A stretch of DNA of 35,096 nt from Planctomycetota bacterium. Its GTDB lineage: Bacteria > Planctomycetota > UBA1135 > UBA2386. Shown here piece by piece: positions 31,701-35,096 of the stretch (positions are counted from its first letter, which is position 1; the number at the start of each line of letters is the position of its first letter). The notes beneath the pieces were generated by a model. It searched no databases. It saw nothing but the letters and a program-made list of their open reading frames with translations, and had not been told where the DNA came from. The stretch covers positions 1 to 35,096 of the forward strand of contig CANEYR010000037.1 in the NCBI GenBank assembly GCA_947444055.1. Direction: 5' to 3'. Position numbers and translations under genes: made by a program.

Positions 31701-31978
31701 CTGACTGCCGCGGCGCCATCGATGTCGTGCTCAGTGACGTCGTGATGCCGAAGATGGGCGGCCGGGAACTGTTGGCGCGCATGCGGCAAGCGTGGCCACG
31801 CATTCCCGTCCTGTTGATGTCTGGCTACGCCAACGAAGCGGAAGGCCTGGCCACAGACCGCAGCCTGTTCCTGCAGAAGCCCTTCACCGCCGCCGACCTG
31901 CTCGCCACCGTCGGTCGATTGCTCGCCGCGCCCGGCCATCGCGAAGCAACGGCGCTGCCGTTGCCGACCAGTTCGTGA
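28733..31978 (+). CDS. Hybrid sensor histidine kinase (MASE1-PAS-GAF-PAS-HisKA-HATPase-REC)
   Basis: A 1081-residue membrane sensor. The N-terminal 300 residues are a multi-helix MASE1-type domain (LIWLPTGVAIAGTWLLGWR). A PAS domain follows (about 315-415, ending VVRDITARKLAERQL), then a GAF domain (about 430-570, containing VGSCGTAAHDNRTVVCSDI), a second PAS (about 580-690, ending IADITARKELENQL), and HisKA with phosphoacceptor His711 in GVAHDFNNLL. The ATPase has LLNLVLNARDAM, DTGVGM, FDPFFTTK and GTGLGLS. The C-terminal receiver has VVEDEELVRD, Asp1002 in LSDVVMPKMGG, and Lys in FLQKPF. Start ATG 28733, because the frame upstream is antisense to the lipoprotein. No output DNA-binding domain. 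The convergent neighbour ends seven bases away. Signal unknown. Confidence 0.92.
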   Translation: MARQGNYALRLALFALAFVAAYAATNIPGAITQALIWLPTGVAIAGTWLLGWRSVWMVAACTLTHRLLFGYGTSLCLTAAIGSTIEAIVAVVLLRRLGARSDFARLQDVLVLLATAATAPFASILVSMLGRALLPDLANVPMASGLDGWWRMNALGTLTLVPTALVWLDAKATPTPRQHLLATLLLSLTAVALVTGIMTTVDPGMPAVLLLTMLLPIALYAALRLGQRGAAATATSGALTIITLAASGIGAFQAFPMAERHVVIQIFLVALVSVPLVFGALVAERDASASLWLESEGIRGALLKVLPDVMYKMSVDGTVLAAIVPPGQQLPLPAEQLIGRPIEEIATAEVASKLLQQIHRADRGEPTLPVEYPLSTPQGRRDREMRCVRLPNGELLGVVRDITARKLAERQLTWQASILERIAAGQPVSEVFPHLVDGLAMFLPEGMCSILLLRGTRLYNGYAPAVPPAFRELCEGIEIGPMVGSCGTAAHDNRTVVCSDIAIDPRWAAYRTLALANGILATWSVPVRSTDGTVLGTFAIYHREPQTPTPAQIAVVERAAMLAGLGLDRERREALLASIQSNISEGLFRSVPSHGIVHANAALARMFGYDTPSALLQAVARAGNSSPHRDSLVRLGNETTSTSQVEMELCRRDGTRFCGLVSTTVVCDPAGTPITCDGTIADITARKELENQLRHAQKMEAVGQLAGGVAHDFNNLLTAISGYGEAVRDALPATDPVRSDVGEILKAADRAAGLTRQLLAFGRRQVLTPRIVDLVAVVREVGDMLRRVIGEQVTLATRHDVPSVSIRVDRGQLEQVLLNLVLNARDAMPAGGTVTIGTSVAEVDARSAAVHSDLVAGPHAVLWVADTGVGMSPEVRSRAFDPFFTTKELGKGTGLGLSTVYGIVHQSGGATWIDSGPGKGTTVWIYLPRLASAPDLEPTVRIPRPIAGVGTVLVVEDEELVRDLVKRALTRAGHTVLTAGDGEQALAVLADCRGAIDVVLSDVVMPKMGGRELLARMRQAWPRIPVLLMSGYANEAEGLATDRSLFLQKPFTAADLLATVGRLLAAPGHREATALPLPTSS

Positions 31979-31985
31979 GTCGCGC

Positions 31986-33371
31986 CTAAGCGGGTGGCGC
32001 GTTGACGATGGTCTCACTGCGCACGGCCTTCAGCGGCACCTGCACCACCGGCAGGTCCATCGCGCGAGTTGGCTCGCGACCGGCCAAGGCTTGCAGCGAC
32101 GGACCACAGATGCGCGCCTGACACGGCCCCATGCCGGCGCGACAGCCGACCTTGATCGCCCGCAGCGAACTGCCATACAACGCCGCCGCCGCCTGCGCCG
32201 TCGCCAGCGTCACGTCCTCACAACGACACACCACCGTGTCGGCCTGCGCCAACTCGTGCAGACCGGGCAACGGCGCGAAGGCGCGCAGCATGGCGTCGGC
32301 AGCGCCACGTTCGCGGCGCGCCTTCTTGCGCACCGCCACGGGAACGGCCGTGCCGCGCACCGCGTGCAAAACAGCGTGCGCCGCGAGATGGCCTTCCGCC
32401 ATCGCCACCTCCGCCCCACCGATGCCGCAGATCTCGCCGGCCGCGAAGACGTTTTCTACCGATGTGCGCTGCTCGGCGTCGACGACCAGCGCATGACCAG
32501 CGCCACCCTCGTGCCACCGCGACGTGCAACCTAGGTGCAAGCCGAGTTCGATCGAAGGCACGAGCCCAAAGCCGGCGCCGACCACATCGACATCGACCGT
32601 CTGCGCCGTCTCGCGGCGTGGTCGTCCGCTGCGGTCCACCTTGCCGATGATCGCGCGCTGCACGCGTCCATCCCCTTCGCAACCAAAGATCGTCCAACCC
32701 CAGCGCAGTCGCACACCCGCCTTGAGCAACTGGCGCGCATACCAGAACGCTTCCGAGAGGCGCGCGCCGTTGCCGAGCACGCCGGGCAAGGCGCGCAGGG
32801 CCCGCCAGCGCGAACTCGCTTCGAGCGCCGCGACCACGTGCACGCCGGCACTCAGCAGCGCCGTCACCGTTGGCAACAACAACGGCCCCGAGCCGGCGAC
32901 GATGGCGCGTTTGCCGGGCACGATGCCAAAGCCACGCACCATCACCTGCAGCGCTCCCGCCGTGAGCACGCCGGGCAGCGTCCACCCGGGGAATGGGATG
33001 CAGCGGTCGTAGGCACCTGGCGCCAACACGATGTGCCGGCAACGCAGCAGCCACGACGCACCGTCCTGCTCAAACCACAAGCGCCCCGGCCGCGCGTCCC
33101 ACACCGACGCCCCGCAGCGCAGCGTCACGCGGCTCTGGTCGAAGGTAGCCAGCAACGCATGGCCATGGTGGTGGCTCGGGGGCTCGGCGATGGCGCCGGC
33201 GTTGTGCGAACCAACCGGCAGTTGGCGAAAGATCTGACCACCCGCGCGATGGCCTTCATCCAGCACCACGACCCGCAGGCCCGCTGCCGCCAGCACGTTC
33301 GCAGCCGCCATGCCAGCGGGACCGGCGCCGACGATGCCGACATCGGCTTGCAGCACACGGTCCGCACTCAC
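31986..33371 (-). CDS. FAD/NAD-type flavoprotein with BFD [2Fe-2S] domain, HcnB/OoxA-like subunit
   Basis: A 461-residue flavoprotein. The N-terminus ADVGIVGAGPAGMAAANVLA is the FAD dinucleotide fold; HRAGGQIFRQL and HIVLAPGAYDRCIPFPGW are typical of HcnB, opine oxidase subunit A and hydroxyproline dehydrogenase alpha subunits. NVFAAGEICGIGGAEVAMAEG is the second FAD motif. Near the C-terminus, VCRCEDVTLATAQAA and VGCRAGMGPCQARICG supply four cysteines for a BFD-like [2Fe-2S] cluster. The start is GTG 33371, overlapping the stop of the ferredoxin-like gene as GTGA. It should be the electron-transfer partner of the DAO-type subunit encoded by the first gene. Substrate is not deducible from sequence. 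Confidence 0.85.
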   Translation of the reverse strand: MSADRVLQADVGIVGAGPAGMAAANVLAAAGLRVVVLDEGHRAGGQIFRQLPVGSHNAGAIAEPPSHHHGHALLATFDQSRVTLRCGASVWDARPGRLWFEQDGASWLLRCRHIVLAPGAYDRCIPFPGWTLPGVLTAGALQVMVRGFGIVPGKRAIVAGSGPLLLPTVTALLSAGVHVVAALEASSRWRALRALPGVLGNGARLSEAFWYARQLLKAGVRLRWGWTIFGCEGDGRVQRAIIGKVDRSGRPRRETAQTVDVDVVGAGFGLVPSIELGLHLGCTSRWHEGGAGHALVVDAEQRTSVENVFAAGEICGIGGAEVAMAEGHLAAHAVLHAVRGTAVPVAVRKKARRERGAADAMLRAFAPLPGLHELAQADTVVCRCEDVTLATAQAAAALYGSSLRAIKVGCRAGMGPCQARICGPSLQALAGREPTRAMDLPVVQVPLKAVRSETIVNAPPA

Positions 33372-33652
33372 GGTTTGCCTCCGAGCTCGACGTGCATGCC
33401 AGCGCGCACCAAGGTCGTGCAGGCACGAACCGTGACGCCGTCGACAACCACGAGGCACTCGTAGCAAATGCCCATGTTGCACAGCACCCCTCGCGGCGCG
33501 CCGTCGCGACTGCTCTGGCGCAACGTCAGGTCACAGGTCGCCCACAACGCCATCGCAATCGAGTCGCCTGCCTGCGCCACCACCGAGCGCGACGCGAACG
33601 TGAACTCAACCGGCGGCCGCTCGCCGAGCCCTGGAATGCGCGTGTTCGTCAT
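33368..33652 (-). CDS. [2Fe-2S] ferredoxin-like subunit, HcnA/opine-oxidase type
   Basis: A 94-residue protein. The cluster motif is GVLCNMGICYECLVVVDG with a further Cys in VRACTT, that is C-x4-C-x2-C plus a distal C. Upstream, TFASRSVVAQAGDSIAMALWA fits the beta-grasp plus the tight turn seen in small subunits of sarcosine oxidase alpha N-terminus, HcnA and LhpF-type proteins. It sits between the DAO-type subunit (ATGA overlap) and the HcnB-like subunit (GTGA overlap), so the three are probably one complex. The upstream frame is open but is antisense or off-frame to the DAO gene. Confidence 0.88.
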   Translation of the reverse strand: MTNTRIPGLGERPPVEFTFASRSVVAQAGDSIAMALWATCDLTLRQSSRDGAPRGVLCNMGICYECLVVVDGVTVRACTTLVRAGMHVELGGKP

Positions 33653-34827
33653 GGTGCAAACCTCGCCGGCAAGTACGGCCGGTGATCGATCGCCGTCTTC
33701 ACTCCGGCGATCTGCTGCGCCAACAACAACCCTGTGATCGGCGCCAGCGAGATGCCGAGACCTTCGTGGCCAGCTGCGATCCACATGCCTTCTAGCCCTG
33801 GCCACGGCCCGATCAGCGGATGCTTGTCGATGGAGAACGGCCGCAGCCCCACCCACGTGCGCACGATCGGCGCCGCCGCCAGACCCGGTGCGTAGCGCTG
33901 CGCGCGCAGCAGCGAACGATGCAGCAGCTCGCGATTCAACGTGCGATCCATGCCGCGGAACTGGCGCGTGCTGCCGATCAAGCAGCCGCCGTTGGTCTGC
34001 GGCTGCATGTTGACGGCGTGCCCGCCAAGATCGTCGGTGCGCGTCGGATCGACCTTGGCCGTGCCATGCGCGAAGCGGATGTAGCTCACCTCGAGCAACT
34101 GCGTCTTGATCGGCGTGACGTGGTGGCCGGTGATCGCGAGGTTGCCGGCGCGCGGGTAGATCGGCAGCCGCGGCTGCCCAGCCATCTCCGCCAGATCCGG
34201 CGCCCAGACGCCGGTGGCGTTGACGACGATCGGCGCGTCGATCGGACCCATCGCAGTATCGACGCCAAGCACACGCCCATGGGCGCGCCGCACACCAAAG
34301 ATCGCACAGTTCGGGCGCACGCTGACGTTCGGGTTGTGCAAGCGCGCTTCCTGCAGCATCGCGCGACACGCCAGCATCGGCAGCACCACACCGTCACCGG
34401 GATAGAACAGGGCTCCCGGCAAGTCAAAGGCGAGCCCCGGTTCGAGTTCGCGCAGTTGCTTGGCATCGAGAATGTCGGCGCGATCCCCGCAGTCGATGAA
34501 CTGCTGGCGCAGCACCGCGAACAGCTCGATGTCGGCGGCGTCGTCCGCGAGGTAGAGCGCGCCCGTCGGGTTGTAGTCGAAGCCACCGTGGCGTTCGTTC
34601 AGCTCGCGCCACAGCTGCACGCTGCGGGCCGTGAAGGCGTATTCCTGCGCGTCGTCGGGCGTCACCATCAGGTGGCCCATGCACGAACCCGAGGTCGCGC
34701 CTGCGATCGCCCCGCGATCGCACAACACCATGCGCGTGCTGCGCGGCAGCAGCTGTGCCAGGTGCTGGACCGCGGCACAACCGATGATGCCGCCGCCAAC
34801 GACGATCAGATCCGCGGTCTCAGCCAT
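33649..34827 (-). CDS. DAO-type FAD oxidoreductase, HcnC/OoxB-like subunit
   Basis: A 392-residue D-amino-acid-oxidase-fold flavoprotein. The FAD loop is LIVVGGGIIGCAAVQHL, then ATSGSCMGHLMV (covalent or contact flavin region), YLADDAADIE, VVNATGVWAPDLAEMAG, the long NGGCLIGSTRQFRG and IAAGHEGLGISLAPITG near the C-terminus. Start ATG 34827; the open frame is extended upstream without homology. Members of this group act as cyanide synthase (HcnC), opine oxidase (OoxB) or cis-4-hydroxy-D-proline dehydrogenase subunits. No hydroxyproline or opine uptake genes are visible here. First gene of the three; no strong ribosome binding site. Confidence 0.85.
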   Translation of the reverse strand: MAETADLIVVGGGIIGCAAVQHLAQLLPRSTRMVLCDRGAIAGATSGSCMGHLMVTPDDAQEYAFTARSVQLWRELNERHGGFDYNPTGALYLADDAADIELFAVLRQQFIDCGDRADILDAKQLRELEPGLAFDLPGALFYPGDGVVLPMLACRAMLQEARLHNPNVSVRPNCAIFGVRRAHGRVLGVDTAMGPIDAPIVVNATGVWAPDLAEMAGQPRLPIYPRAGNLAITGHHVTPIKTQLLEVSYIRFAHGTAKVDPTRTDDLGGHAVNMQPQTNGGCLIGSTRQFRGMDRTLNRELLHRSLLRAQRYAPGLAAAPIVRTWVGLRPFSIDKHPLIGPWPGLEGMWIAAGHEGLGISLAPITGLLLAQQIAGVKTAIDHRPYLPARFAP

Positions 34828-34905
34828 CAGGGGGCGAAGATGATGCCGTGCGCGCGCGCCGACGCAACGCTGCGGCGGCACGGCCTTGGCAGGTATCGTG
34901 CGGCG

Positions 34906-35010
34906 ATGCGGCCCTTGGTCATCCTGCTTGGTGCGTGCGCCCTCGCCCAAGTTCCGACTGCGGTGCCCGCGACCGCACGAGACTCGCGCTCGACCAACTG
35001 CGCCACCTGA
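34906..35010 (+). other. Possible short secreted or lipoprotein-like ORF
   Basis: A 34-codon plus-strand frame with a hydrophobic start (MRPLVILLGACALAQVP) that resembles a signal or lipobox sequence (LLGAC) and then stops. It lies in the 186-base gap between the DAO-type gene and the right-edge gene, in the opposite direction. There is no convincing ribosome binding site. It could be the remnant of a longer gene or chance. Confidence 0.15.
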
Positions 35011-35013
35011 GGA

Positions 35014-35096
35014 TCAGGCGAGCTTCGGCTCCTTCCACAAGCGCACCAGGAAGCGACTGTCCTCTTCCACAAGGTCGGGCTCGGTCCCGTTGTGCG
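35014..35096 (-). CDS. C-terminal end of a gene entering from the right edge
   Basis: The minus-strand frame from the window edge reads NGTEPDLVEEDSRFLVRL, then WKEPKLA and a TGA at 35016-35014. Composition looks like a folded protein's last strand and tail and is more protein-like than the other two frames. No family is recognised from 27 residues. It lies upstream of, and in the same direction as, the three-subunit flavoprotein genes. Confidence 0.4.
   Translation of the reverse strand, partial: HNGTEPDLVEEDSRFLVRLWKEPKLA

Noticed and set aside
34940..35016. tRNA-like D-arm on the minus strand (GGCGCAGTTGGTCGAGCGC)
   Set aside because: The D-arm match is good, but no matching acceptor stem, anticodon stem or TTCRA T-loop could be folded around it.

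Overview
This is a GC-rich bacterial chromosome segment. The host is probably a member of the Planctomycetota or a related lineage. The hints are a secreted kelch-repeat protein with a Gly/Cys 'GTGC.G..G.P.L' C-terminal module, a protein kinase starting with a short pre-kinase segment, a secreted prenyltransferase-like alpha/alpha-toroid protein, and a secreted sorbosone-dehydrogenase-like propeller protein. No rRNA gene or complete tRNA gene is visible, and no IS element or CRISPR array was seen. The taxonomic statement is an inference from protein style only.

Layout. 1-1705: divergent start of a Ser/Thr kinase (cut by the left edge) and a secreted kelch protein. 1750-4770 (minus): a HAMP/SpoIIE-type phosphatase, a MazG-like NTP pyrophosphohydrolase with a Cys-rich tail, and a hipB-hipA toxin-antitoxin pair with three copies of a palindrome at exactly 61-bp centre spacing. 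4920-12473 (minus): a long housekeeping run in the order glmU-prs-rplY-pth-rpsF-rpsR-rplI-rimO-pgsA-pgpA, covering UDP-GlcNAc synthesis, PRPP, ribosome parts, peptidyl-tRNA recycling, S12 modification and phosphatidylglycerol synthesis. 12666-14561: secreted propeller protein. 14745-20205: a small surface-polysaccharide cluster (KpsS-like transferase, Wzx-like flippase, methyltransferase, GT2 and GT4 glycosyltransferases). 20254-21788: an XRE regulator divergent from an RsmJ-like rRNA methyltransferase. 21781-26579 (minus): a second housekeeping operon aroF-tpiA-secG-yicC-gmk-coaC-prmA. 26712-28618 (minus): a coiled-coil lipoprotein and the secreted toroid protein. 28733-31978 (plus): a large MASE1-PAS-GAF-PAS hybrid histidine kinase. 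31986-34827 (minus): a three-subunit HcnABC/opine-oxidase-like flavoprotein dehydrogenase. The right edge holds the 3' end of another minus-strand gene.

Genes are tightly packed. At least thirteen junctions are 4-base ATGA or GTGA stop/start overlaps, which were also used here to choose start codons, so translational coupling is probably general.

The two most unusual signals are (1) the evenly spaced palindromic operators of hipBA, one of which contains the hipB start codon, and (2) short tandem repeats, mostly 15 bp, lying on or immediately beside the stop codons of several unrelated genes (pgpA, pth, tpiA, aroF, the toroid gene, and an 11-bp version at rsmJ/prmA). In several of them the stop codon itself is part of the repeated unit. 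Unit sequences differ between loci, so this looks like a recurrent process acting at gene ends, not a dispersed family.
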